A stretch of DNA of 39,313 nucleotides, taken from the NCBI GenBank assembly GCA_007693585.1, contig REDH01000173.1:1-39313 (forward strand), given 5' to 3'. Shown in pieces: positions 24,089-30,995 of this stretch. How positions within the stretch are numbered: the first letter of the stretch is position 1; the number at the start of each line of letters is the position of its first letter. The DNA comes from Deltaproteobacteria bacterium (GTDB taxonomy: Bacteria > Myxococcota_A > Bradymonadia > REDH01). Position numbers and translations under genes: made by a program. The notes under the pieces are model-generated. The model searched no databases and was not told where the DNA came from. It was given only the letters and a program-made list of their open reading frames with translations.

Positions 24089-24117
24089 GTCGTACCAGCG
24101 GAAATTCTTGGCAGCAA
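24089..24117 (-). promoter_or_regulatory. weak candidate promoter for the giant lipoprotein operon
   Basis: Read on the minus strand, TTGCTG (24117-24112), a 17-bp spacer and TACGAC (24094-24089) could be -35 and -10. The -10 is a poor match. A short inverted repeat CTGGT-CGT-ACCAG (24086-24098) overlaps it and could be an operator. Confidence 0.25.
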
Positions 24118-24180
24118 TGGGAGCGCATGACGCTCCGCGTCCAATCCACACAACGGTCACGCTCGCCATGGCGCTGTCAC

Positions 24181-24218
24181 CGGGGGAGCGGCCGTGGCCC
24201 GGGGGAGCGGCCGTGGCC
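24181..24218. repeat. 19-bp perfect tandem duplication
   Basis: CGGGGGAGCGGCCGTGGCC occurs at 24181-24199 and 24200-24218, four bases beyond the stop of uppS and in the gap before the giant gene. Confidence 0.8.
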
Positions 24219-24222
24219 CGCC

Positions 24223-24978
24223 TCAGCGGACGGGTGCGCGCACGGCCCCGAACCGGCGCTCCCTCGCCGCGAAGGTCCGCAACGCTTCGTCGAGGTCCGC
24301 GGCGCCGAAGTCCGGCCAGAGCCTGGGGTCGACCACGAACTCGGCGTAGGCGATCTGCCAGAGCAGGAAGTTGGAGACCCGGAGCTCTCCGCTGGTACGG
24401 ATGACCAGGTCCGGGTCGGGGGCCCCTGCGGTCCACAGGCGGGCGCTGAGCGCGGACTCGTCGACGTCCTCGGGGTCGATGCGACCGGCGAGGGCATCGG
24501 CGACGAGCTGTCGGGCGGCGGAGACGAGCTCTTCGCGTCCGCCGTAGCTCAGCGCGATCTGGAGGGTCATGGCGCGGTTGTCGCGGGTGGCGCGCTCCAC
24601 GGTCTCGGCCGCGAAGCGTGCAGGCGCGGGGATGCGATCGCGCTGGCCGATCACGCGCAGTCGGATGTCCTTGTCCATCATGAGCTGCCGCTCCTTCTGG
24701 CAGAACTCGATCAGCAGGGCCATCAGGGCGTTGATCTCGTCGGCCGGCCGGCGCCAGTTCTGGGCGCTGAAGGCGTAGAGGGTCAGCCACGGGACACCGA
24801 GCTCGCGCGCGCGGGTGACGACCGCCCGCACGGCGCGCGCGCCCTCCTGGTGTCCCCACGTCCTCGGCTTTCCGCGCTGTGCGGCCCAGCGGCCGTTTCC
24901 GTCCATGATGACGGCCACGTGCCGCGGCACCTCGGCGAGGCCTGCATTCAGGCGGTGCTGTTCTTCCTCGGTCGGCAT
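24223..24978 (-). CDS. uppS: isoprenyl transferase (undecaprenyl-diphosphate synthase)
   Basis: This is a 251-residue protein with an ATG at 24978 (GGGGGAG upstream); an in-frame TTG at 25002 is less likely. Signatures are HVAVIMDGNGRWA (catalytic Asp26), RGKPRTWGHQEGARAVR, WLTLYAFSAQNWRRP, ALSYGGREELV and DLVIRTSGELRVSNFLLWQIAYAEF. It condenses isopentenyl diphosphate with farnesyl diphosphate to make the C55 lipid carrier for peptidoglycan and other cell-wall polymers. Its usual partners cdsA and dxr are not next to it. It is 75 bp downstream of the metallophosphoesterase on the same strand. Confidence 0.95.
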   Translation of the reverse strand: MPTEEEQHRLNAGLAEVPRHVAVIMDGNGRWAAQRGKPRTWGHQEGARAVRAVVTRARELGVPWLTLYAFSAQNWRRPADEINALMALLIEFCQKERQLMMDKDIRLRVIGQRDRIPAPARFAAETVERATRDNRAMTLQIALSYGGREELVSAARQLVADALAGRIDPEDVDESALSARLWTAGAPDPDLVIRTSGELRVSNFLLWQIAYAEFVVDPRLWPDFGAADLDEALRTFAARERRFGAVRAPVR

Positions 24979-25009
24979 CGTGACCGGCTCCCCCGGCTGC
25001 AAGCCTATG

Positions 25010-25050
25010 GGCTGACTCGCGGTGGCTGACTCGCGGTGGCTGACTCGCGG
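25010..25050. repeat. 14-bp tandem repeat, three copies
   Basis: GGCTGACTCGCGGT occurs at 25010-25023 and 25024-25037, with a third copy lacking the last base at 25038-25050. It fills most of the gap between the metallophosphoesterase stop and uppS. Each unit contains a TGA in the plus direction. Confidence 0.85.
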
Positions 25051-25053
25051 CCC

Positions 25054-25800
25054 TCACGGACCGAAGATCTCCGTGGTGGACTCTACCCCATCACGGCGTG
25101 CGTGCAAGCGCAACACCCGCTTCTCTCCATCGACGAGGAGCCAGCGGAGGGTGCCATCGAGGCAGCCGCCGGGGTTGGCCAGCACCCGCCCGTGGCCGAC
25201 GGGTTCGAGGACGGCCTGGTGCGTGTGGCCTATCACAAGCACGTCCGGCCCGTCGGCGGCGCGCCCGAGCCAGCGCCCTGCCCGGCCGCTCACCCCTCCG
25301 CCGGTCGTTCCGGCGCCAGTCAGGAGCGTCTCCGCGCGTCGCATGCCGGAGAGGATTGCGGAGGCGCCGCGGCGCTCGGCCTCTCCGGCGCACCACGTGA
25401 CGAGGCTGGCGAACCGGCGCGCGCGCTTGATCGGGGCGTCGAAGCGGTGCCCGTGCTCGATGCGCACCCGCCAGGTTCCGGCGCGCAGGTGCAGGGCGTC
25501 GGGCCAGCCATGCCGCACGCCGAGCCATCGGTCGTGGTTGCCATGGGTGCGCAGCCACCGCGGGTTCGAGAGCAGCTCGATCCAGCCGGCCTCGGCTTCC
25601 CGGATGGCCGCGAGTGCTCCGGCGAAGTCGAGCGGTCGCGCCCCGCGGTCGAGGTCGAGCAGGTCGCCGTTGAGCACCACGGCATCGGCCGTGCCGGCAA
25701 TGTCCTCGAGAGCGGATGCGAACGCCGCGGGGCTCCAGAACCGGGCGGCACCTCCGTCCGGATGCACGTGCAGGTCACCGAGAACGGCCACCCGACGCAC
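25054..25800 (-). CDS. calcineurin-like metallophosphoesterase
   Basis: This protein has about 248 residues from the GTG at 25800; the start is uncertain because no good ribosome site or ATG is seen, and it may begin slightly upstream, overlapping the previous gene. The two-metal phosphoesterase motifs occur in order: GDLHVHPD (D-x-H), LNGDLLDLDRG (GDxxD), THGNHDRW (GNHD), IEHGHRFD and GHTHQAV (GHxH). The spacing and the LLSNPRWLRTHGNHD stretch suggest the LpxH-like/YbbF branch, but lipid A processing cannot be concluded. It is last of three overlapping or tightly packed genes. Confidence 0.85.
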   Translation of the reverse strand: MRRVAVLGDLHVHPDGGAARFWSPAAFASALEDIAGTADAVVLNGDLLDLDRGARPLDFAGALAAIREAEAGWIELLSNPRWLRTHGNHDRWLGVRHGWPDALHLRAGTWRVRIEHGHRFDAPIKRARRFASLVTWCAGEAERRGASAILSGMRRAETLLTGAGTTGGGVSGRAGRWLGRAADGPDVLVIGHTHQAVLEPVGHGRVLANPGGCLDGTLRWLLVDGEKRVLRLHARRDGVESTTEIFGP

Positions 25801-25826
25801 CGCTCGGGGTGTCGCAGGCGGAAGGC

Positions 25827-27005
25827 TCAGCGCGCGTCCCACTGCAGGCGCATCGCGCAGCGGTTCACCCACTCCTCCGGGTCGACCCCATGGGCGAGGA
25901 TGGCCCAGCGTCCCTCGATCACCTCGAGCACGCCCTCCGCGAGCCGCGGATCGGCGAGGACGCGCCGGACGGAGTCCTCGTCCTCGAGATCCACCCACGC
26001 TGCCGACTCGGCTCCGGATGCGGTACGGACGACCTTGGTCAGGGCCGGCTCGGCGGGCTCGGCCTGCCGGGACGCGCGCATGGACAGACCGGGCAGTTCC
26101 ATGGTGGACGGTCTGCCCACCGGCATGGTCGGTTCGCCCGCGGCTCGCGGGACGCGGCTCGGCAGGAGTTGCGGGAGGGTGGGTTCGGTCGGTGGCGGGC
26201 TGGCGCCGCGGCCTCCCGGGCTCGGGCGGCGCACGCTGCGTGGGCGGGACTGCTGCTTCGCCTCCGGTGCGGGCGGCACCTCCTCGAGCCACGCCTTGAG
26301 GACAGGCTGCAGCTCGAGGGGGACGACTCGCCGCACCGCCTCGCTGCGCGCGGGCTGCGCGACGCGGAAGACGAGTCCGAGCTGGCCGGCCTCCGAATCG
26401 TCCAGGGCGACCTGTGGCGGGCTTCCCTCCAGGGCGAGCCGCTCGAGGTCGTCGGGGAGCTCGCCGCCGGAGAGCGCTTCGTGCACGGTCTCGCGCTGCG
26501 AGGCGGAGAGGCGGGCGAGGCGTGGCAGGACGGCCTCGCGGCGGGTCAGCAGACCGGCCAGCTCGATCAGGAGATCGGCGCGGTTGGGCCGGGGTCCGAC
26601 CCCGAGTCGTCGGGCCAGCTTGACGGCTTCCTCGGTCTCGAGTCGAGCCGAGAGGGTCAGGGCGAAGCCGAACTCGAGGGTGGTCCGCGGCACGATGGCC
26701 AGGGCGAGGTCGAGGTTCACGGCGAATTCGTCGGCACCCACCGCTTCGATGAGGCCGACGCGGCGGAAGCCGCCCGCCTCGGCGATCTCGTCGCTCCGGA
26801 CGGCGTCGAAGGGATTCGCGCTCAGCAGCACGACATCCTCGCGCATCAGCTCGCTGTCGCACAGGCGCAGCACCCGGTCGAAGATGTCGGGCGCCCGCAT
26901 CGCCGCGAGGATGGCCTCGACGGAGGTTTCTTCGGCCTGCAGGCAGCGCGCCATGATCGCCCGGTCCTCGGGCGGGCGCCCCTTCACGAGCTCAGCGGCC
27001 CGCAT
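25827..27005 (-). CDS. protein of unknown function (392 aa)
   Basis: The ATG at 27005 lies 14 bp inside the end of the upstream gene. The first 230 residues are alpha-helical and look like a HEAT- or ARM-like repeat domain (LVKGRPPEDRAIMARCLQ, VLRLCDSELMREDVVLLSANP, VKLARRLGVGPRPNRADLLIELAGLLTRREAVLPRLARL). A Pro/Arg-rich linker (about 250-310) follows, then a short C-terminal helical region (DEDSVRRVLADPRLAEGVLEVIEGRW). There is no signal peptide. I do not recognise a named family; such proteins are common in myxobacterial operons. Confidence 0.7.
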   Translation of the reverse strand: MRAAELVKGRPPEDRAIMARCLQAEETSVEAILAAMRAPDIFDRVLRLCDSELMREDVVLLSANPFDAVRSDEIAEAGGFRRVGLIEAVGADEFAVNLDLALAIVPRTTLEFGFALTLSARLETEEAVKLARRLGVGPRPNRADLLIELAGLLTRREAVLPRLARLSASQRETVHEALSGGELPDDLERLALEGSPPQVALDDSEAGQLGLVFRVAQPARSEAVRRVVPLELQPVLKAWLEEVPPAPEAKQQSRPRSVRRPSPGGRGASPPPTEPTLPQLLPSRVPRAAGEPTMPVGRPSTMELPGLSMRASRQAEPAEPALTKVVRTASGAESAAWVDLEDEDSVRRVLADPRLAEGVLEVIEGRWAILAHGVDPEEWVNRCAMRLQWDAR

Positions 27006-27945
27006 GGCGCACCTGCCCGGTCGGCTCCTGCAGGGCCTCCACCTCGAATCCGCTGGCCTCGAGCAGCGCGCGGGCGCGACTCCAGGTGCACTCCGCGTCG
27101 GTCAGCACGACGCGGTCCCCGAGGAGCCGGACCACGTGCCGCGACAGGGCGGGCTGTCGCACCGCCTCGTCCGCGGCCGCGGCGGTGCTGAACCGCAGGA
27201 GCGCCCCCGAGCGCCCCCAGTCCGGCAGGCGCACCTGCCGGGGAGCCACCTCCGGCTGGAGGCGGAGCTCTCCCTCCACGAGCTGTTCCGGAAACACGTG
27301 TCCCGCGCGCTCGGCGAGCTCGCGGGGAGCCACGCGCAGCGCACCCCCGTCCTGCAGGGTGAGCCGCCAGACGCCACCGCGGCTGCCGGGCTCGACCTCC
27401 ACGGACGCGATGGCCTCCCCGGGCACGGAGCCCGCCTCGGCGCATGCGGCCAGGCACTCCGCCGGGGGGGTGGCCTGCCGCGCCACCTCGTCGGCGACGT
27501 ACCCCACGCGCCGGATCCAGGAGCCGACGGGCGCGAGCCCCAGCTCCCGCTCGAGCGTGGCCATGGCGTCGGGCCCGGCGCGCAGGAGAAGGGTGCGCCC
27601 GAAGAGGCGCTCCGTCTCCGTGGGCTTCCACAGGGCCATCGCCACATCCGAGGGCAGCGACCACCCGTCGGCGGACCGTCGCAACAGGAGCCAGCGCTCG
27701 AATTGCTTCGCCTCGTCCTCCAGGGCGGGCTGGACCGCCATGGCATGGCCCGCATGCTGAGCGAGCAGCGACGGCAGGAGATAGAGGCCCATCTCGTGAA
27801 GCCGCCGCACGGTGCGCTGGATGACGCGGGGAATCCGCAGCAGCTCGGCCATGACCGGGACCACCTCGGTGCCGAGGCCCCATCGCTGGGCGACCATGGC
27901 CCGGTCCATCGGGGACAGGGCACGCAAGTACTCTTCGGTCTGCAT
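26992..27945 (-). CDS. protein of unknown function (317 aa)
   Basis: The ATG at 27945 follows GTGAGAG. The first 150 residues are helical (YLRALSPMDRAMVAQRWGLGTEVVPVMAELLRIPRVIQRTVRRLHEMG, LLPSLLAQHAGHAMAV). The C-terminal half appears beta-rich (GVWRLTLQDGGALRVAPREL, HVFPEQLVEGELRLQPEV) and ends in a repeat-like helical part. There is no signal peptide. The family is not recognised. It is the first gene of a three-gene cluster overlapping the 392-residue gene. Confidence 0.7.
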   Translation of the reverse strand: MQTEEYLRALSPMDRAMVAQRWGLGTEVVPVMAELLRIPRVIQRTVRRLHEMGLYLLPSLLAQHAGHAMAVQPALEDEAKQFERWLLLRRSADGWSLPSDVAMALWKPTETERLFGRTLLLRAGPDAMATLERELGLAPVGSWIRRVGYVADEVARQATPPAECLAACAEAGSVPGEAIASVEVEPGSRGGVWRLTLQDGGALRVAPRELAERAGHVFPEQLVEGELRLQPEVAPRQVRLPDWGRSGALLRFSTAAAADEAVRQPALSRHVVRLLGDRVVLTDAECTWSRARALLEASGFEVEALQEPTGQVRHAGR

Positions 27946-28190
27946 GGCTCTCACTGGTGATGGCCGGTGCACGTACAGGAGCCGTCGCGCTGGCCGACCT
28001 CTTTCGGGTCCGGACGAGGACACGTCCGGTGGGGATGTACACGCCCCGCAGGGGAGCGATTCGCAGGAAGTCCGCGGGCGTGCTTCCGGGAAGGCGACGT
28101 GTGCAGCGCTCCGGGCGCGACATGGGGTCGGGCCCGTGAGCCGGTCAGGCCACCTCTGGAGTGGGAAACTAACGGGTCGCCATGCGGGAG

Positions 28191-28213
28191 ACAATCGCCC
28201 CACCGACGATTGT
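28191..28213. promoter_or_regulatory. 7-bp inverted repeat upstream of bcp
   Basis: ACAATCG and CGATTGT are perfect arms around a 9-base centre. The position is suitable for a regulator site or a small hairpin. Confidence 0.4.
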
Positions 28214-28233
28214 GCGACCGGGCCGCTTCGATC

Positions 28234-28248
28234 GTTCCACAATGGAAC
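28234..28248. promoter_or_regulatory. palindrome GTTCCA-CAA-TGGAAC upstream of bcp
   Basis: This is a perfect 6-bp inverted repeat with a 3-base centre, lying just upstream of a weak -35/-10 pair for bcp. It is a candidate activator or repressor site. Confidence 0.45.
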
Positions 28249-28343
28249 ACCCCGGGGACTTGTCGCGCCGCCGGGCCGACCCTATCGCGCCGCGGCACGA
28301 TCGGCGTGCCCCCTCTCCCCCCACCCACCGGAGCGCCCCTGCC

Positions 28344-28820
28344 ATGCCCAACCCGTTGCTCAGCACCGGCGACATCGCCCCCGAGTTCACCCTCCAGAGC
28401 GATGAGGGGGTTCCGTTCTCGCTCACCGATCAGCGCGGCAAGTCGCTGGTGATCTACTTCTACCCGCGCGACAACACCCCCGGATGCACCACGGAGGCCA
28501 ACGAGTTCAACAGCCTGCTGGAGGAGTTTGAGGCAGCCGGGGTGCAGGTGGTCGGGATCTCGCCCGACGGGCTCGAGAGCCATCGCAAGTTTCGCACGGG
28601 CCAGCACCTGCGGTTCCCGCTGCTCAGCGACGACGGCCGGGAGGTGGCTCGGCGCTTCGGCGTGTTCCGCACCAAGAAGATGTATGGACGCGAGGTCGAG
28701 GGCATCGTTCGCTCCACGTTCCTGATCGACGCCGAGGGCCGCATCGCCGAGCTGTGGGACAACGTGCGCGCGAAGGGGCACGCTGCCCGGGTGCTCGAGC
28801 GGGTGAAGAAGGGCGTGTGA
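28344..28820 (+). CDS. bcp: thiol peroxidase, Bcp/PrxQ type (1-Cys)
   Basis: This is a 158-residue peroxiredoxin. Start choice: MPNPLLSTGDIAPEF, the normal Bcp start, at ATG 28344. The peroxidatic site is YFYPRDNTPGCTTEANEF, with catalytic Cys48 in the P-x-x-x-T-x-x-C motif. The usual Bcp resolving Cys five residues later is replaced (Asn), and Cys48 is the only Cys in the protein. It would therefore act as a 1-Cys enzyme that needs an external thiol. It reduces H2O2 and organic peroxides in the cytoplasm. The stop overlaps the next gene (GTGA). Confidence 0.93.
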   Translation: MPNPLLSTGDIAPEFTLQSDEGVPFSLTDQRGKSLVIYFYPRDNTPGCTTEANEFNSLLEEFEAAGVQVVGISPDGLESHRKFRTGQHLRFPLLSDDGREVARRFGVFRTKKMYGREVEGIVRSTFLIDAEGRIAELWDNVRAKGHAARVLERVKKGV

Positions 28821-29440
28821 CCCTGCGCCTGCCCCGTCTGCTCGGGATCGTGGACACGGCCCTGTGCGCCCGTCTCGGGCTCGACCCGGTCAAGCTCGTG
28901 GACGACCTGCTGGAGGCCGGGCTGCCGATGCTTCGTCTTCGGGCGACGGGACTCCCGCCGGACGAGCACCTCGCCCTGGCCGCCCGCTGCGCCGGGCTCG
29001 CCCGGGAGGCCAACACACCGTTCGTCGTCTCGGACCGGGTGGACATCGCCCGGCTCGTGGGCGCCGGCGTCCACCTGCCGGTACGAGGGCTCGGCGTCGG
29101 GGACGCCCGGGCCCTGCTCCCTCCCGATCTGCCCGTCGGCCGCTCCGCCCACGACGGCGCGGAGCTGGAGGCCGCTTCCGCGGCCGACTATGCGACCCTC
29201 TCCCCGGTACACACGAGCACCTCCAAGCCCGATCACCACCCCCGTCTGGCGATCGGCGCGCTTCGCTCCCTCGCCCGAAAGACCCCCGTCCCGGTCTTCG
29301 CCCTCGGGGGAGCCGGCCCCGCGGACGCTGCCCTCGTGCCGGACTTCCACGGCATCGCACTCCTCGGACCGCTGCACGGCCTCGGCGCGCGTCCTGCGGC
29401 GGAGGTCATCGCCTCCTGCATCCGCGCCCTGCCCCCCTGA
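28817..29440 (+). CDS. ThiE/TenI-family protein (thiamine-phosphate-synthase-like)
   Basis: This is a 207-residue protein starting at GTG 28817, overlapping the bcp stop by 4 bp. The TIM-barrel frame of ThiE/TenI is visible: LLGIVDTALC, LVDDLLEAGLPMLRLRAT, TPFVVSDRVDIARLVGAGVHLP, VGRSAHDGAELEAASAADYATLSPVHTSTSKP and VPVFALGGAG. Compared with true ThiE, the QLREK Lys is replaced (LRLRATG) and the GVHLGQxD motif is degenerate (GVHLPVRGL). It may therefore be TenI-like (thiazole tautomerase) or degenerate. A ThiS gene lies 165 bp further on, which supports a thiamine context. Confidence 0.75.
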   Translation: MTLRLPRLLGIVDTALCARLGLDPVKLVDDLLEAGLPMLRLRATGLPPDEHLALAARCAGLAREANTPFVVSDRVDIARLVGAGVHLPVRGLGVGDARALLPPDLPVGRSAHDGAELEAASAADYATLSPVHTSTSKPDHHPRLAIGALRSLARKTPVPVFALGGAGPADAALVPDFHGIALLGPLHGLGARPAAEVIASCIRALPP

Positions 29441-29466
29441 GTCGAGCGCGCGGCTGGCACCCGCGC

Positions 29467-29513
29467 CGCACAGCGCCGTGTTCCGCAGAGGACCCGACCG
29501 AGGGCGCTGTGCG
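29467..29513. promoter_or_regulatory. perfect 11-bp inverted repeat between thiE-like gene and thiS
   Basis: CGCACAGCGCC (29467-29477) and GGCGCTGTGCG (29503-29513) can pair perfectly around a 25-base loop in the untranslated gap. There is no U tract, so a Rho-independent terminator is unlikely. It could be a leader hairpin or RNA processing/attenuation element. Confidence 0.45.
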
Positions 29514-29605
29514 CGATGGATGACGCACAGTCCCCTCGCTTCCCCTTGCACGGTCGCCGGCGCCGGACTACCCGCGCAACGGACGACCCACCCTGCGGAG
29601 GCCGA

Positions 29606-29830
29606 ATGTCGAGTCCGGAACGCATCACCGTCGACGTCAACGGAAGGCCGGTGGAGGTCCCGCCCGGCGCCCCGGTCCCCGATGTGCTCCACGCAGCCGG
29701 CATTCCGGCGGACCGCAAGGGCATCGCCGTGGCCCTCGACGGCGCCGTGGTGCCGCGCAGTCAGTGGGCCGAAACCCAGGTCGATCCGGGGGCCGTCCTC
29801 GAGGTCGTCACCGCAACCCAGGGCGGCTGA
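29606..29830 (+). CDS. thiS: sulfur carrier protein ThiS
   Basis: This 74-residue beta-grasp protein starts at ATG 29606, preceded by GGAGG. It has ITVDVNGRPVEVP at the start, GIAVALDGAVVPRSQW in the middle and the essential C-terminal Gly-Gly (VVTATQGG) that is adenylated and turned into a thiocarboxylate. It donates sulfur for the thiazole ring of thiamine. ThiG and ThiF partners are not in the window. The downstream HEAT-like gene starts 31 bp later. Confidence 0.88.
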   Translation: MSSPERITVDVNGRPVEVPPGAPVPDVLHAAGIPADRKGIAVALDGAVVPRSQWAETQVDPGAVLEVVTATQGG

Positions 29831-29861
29831 AGCCCGCATCGATCCCCGACGGAGCCCCCGC

Positions 29862-30995
29862 ATGGAACTCGTCCCCCTCGCGCTCGACGCCTTTCCGGAG
29901 AAGCTGCAGCACCACGTCGCCCCCGACGCGGCGCCCCCGCGCAAGCTCATGGCGATCCGCGGCCTCGTCCCCGCATCCCCCACCGAGCTGCTGATGGTCC
30001 TGCATCAGCTCTCGCTGGACGACGACGAGAAGGTCCGCAGCGCGGCCGTCGAGGCGCTCGTGGACATGCCATGGGATGTGTTCCAGCCCGCCCTCTCCGG
30101 CCTTCGCCACCCCGCGGTCCTGACCGGGATCGCCGTCCACCGCAACGACGAGGAGTCCCTCGAGCAGGTCATCCTCCACCCCCGCGTGAGCGACGACCTC
30201 GTCCTCGCCCTCAGCCGCACCGTGCCCTCGTGGCTCGCGGACGTCATCGCCGAGAACCAGGTCCGCCTTCTCCGCACACCGAAGATCATCGAGGCGCTCT
30301 ACCTCAACGAGCAGACCCTCATGTCGACGGTGCACCGCATCGTCGAGTTCGCCCGCCGCAACGACGTCGCCTTCTCCGATCTCCCCGCCCTGCAGGGGCT
30401 CCTCCGGGAACTCGAGGCCGAAGAGCTCGGGAGCCAGGACGAGGAGCGGGACGGCGCCTTCGCCCTCCTCCTTCAGGAAGGTCTCGCCGAGGAAGAGGAG
30501 GAGGAGCGACGCGCGAAGGACCGCGGCCCGCTGCAGACCGGCGAGGAGGAGGAGAGCGCCGAGAAGTCCCGCAAGGGGTCGAACCGGGCCGCCGAAATCG
30601 ACAACATGAACCTGTCCGAGAAGATCCGGCTCGCGACCCTCGGGAGCCAGGGAGACCGGGACTACCTGATCCGCAACTCCAACCGACTGGTCCACATGGC
30701 CGCGGTCACCAGCCCCAAGATCCAGCCGAAGGACATCCACACCTGGGCCGCCAACCGCTCGCTCCCCGACGGCGTCATCACCTACATCGCCAACCACCGG
30801 GAGTACAGCCGCAACTACCAGATCCTCGTGCGGCTGATGAACAACCCGAAGATGCCCCATCAGCTCGCCACCCGAAAGCTCACCCAGCTCAACAAGAACG
30901 ACCTCAAGAAGCTGATGAAGAACCGCAACGTCTCGCCGATGCTGCAGCGACAGGCCAAGGCGATGGTCGACCAGATGGAGAAGAAGAAGCGATGA
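29862..30995 (+). CDS. HEAT-repeat-like cytoplasmic protein of unknown function (377 aa)
   Basis: The ATG at 29862 gives MELVPLALDAFPEKLQHHV. Residues about 25-200 are helical repeats (DDDEKVRSAAVEALVDMP is a HEAT-like turn; then HPAVLTGIAVHRND, SDDLVLALSRTVPSWLADVIAEN, RTPKIIEALYLNE). An acidic low-complexity stretch (EEEEEERR, about 205-245) follows, then a conserved C-terminal domain (NMNLSEKIRLATLGSQGDRDYLIR, TRKLTQLNKNDLKKLMKNRNVSPMLQRQAK). I have seen such a C-terminal domain in deltaproteobacterial hypothetical proteins but know no function. It overlaps deoB by 4 bp (ATGA), so translation is coupled. Confidence 0.75.
   Translation: MELVPLALDAFPEKLQHHVAPDAAPPRKLMAIRGLVPASPTELLMVLHQLSLDDDEKVRSAAVEALVDMPWDVFQPALSGLRHPAVLTGIAVHRNDEESLEQVILHPRVSDDLVLALSRTVPSWLADVIAENQVRLLRTPKIIEALYLNEQTLMSTVHRIVEFARRNDVAFSDLPALQGLLRELEAEELGSQDEERDGAFALLLQEGLAEEEEEERRAKDRGPLQTGEEEESAEKSRKGSNRAAEIDNMNLSEKIRLATLGSQGDRDYLIRNSNRLVHMAAVTSPKIQPKDIHTWAANRSLPDGVITYIANHREYSRNYQILVRLMNNPKMPHQLATRKLTQLNKNDLKKLMKNRNVSPMLQRQAKAMVDQMEKKKR

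Larger units (their letters stand above)
27946..28343. other. 398-bp divergent intergenic region with two inverted repeats
   Basis: It separates the minus-strand unknown gene from the plus-strand bcp gene. It carries the inverted repeats at 28191-28213 and 28234-28248, and a possible -35/-10 pair TTGTCG (28260-28265), 17 bp, TATCGC (28283-28288). I see no further gene. Confidence 0.5.

Noticed and set aside
24979-25002. Earlier TTG start for uppS
   Set aside because: The ATG at 24978 has a ribosome site and gives the normal length.
19336-25029. A 1897-codon open frame on the plus strand
   Set aside because: Same cause; no domain, no good start, and it covers paralog 2 and uppS in antisense.
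29441-29605. TPP riboswitch before thiS
   Set aside because: The conserved CUGAGA and the ACC-UGAUC-GGAUAAUGCC type blocks are not seen; only an 11-bp inverted repeat is present.
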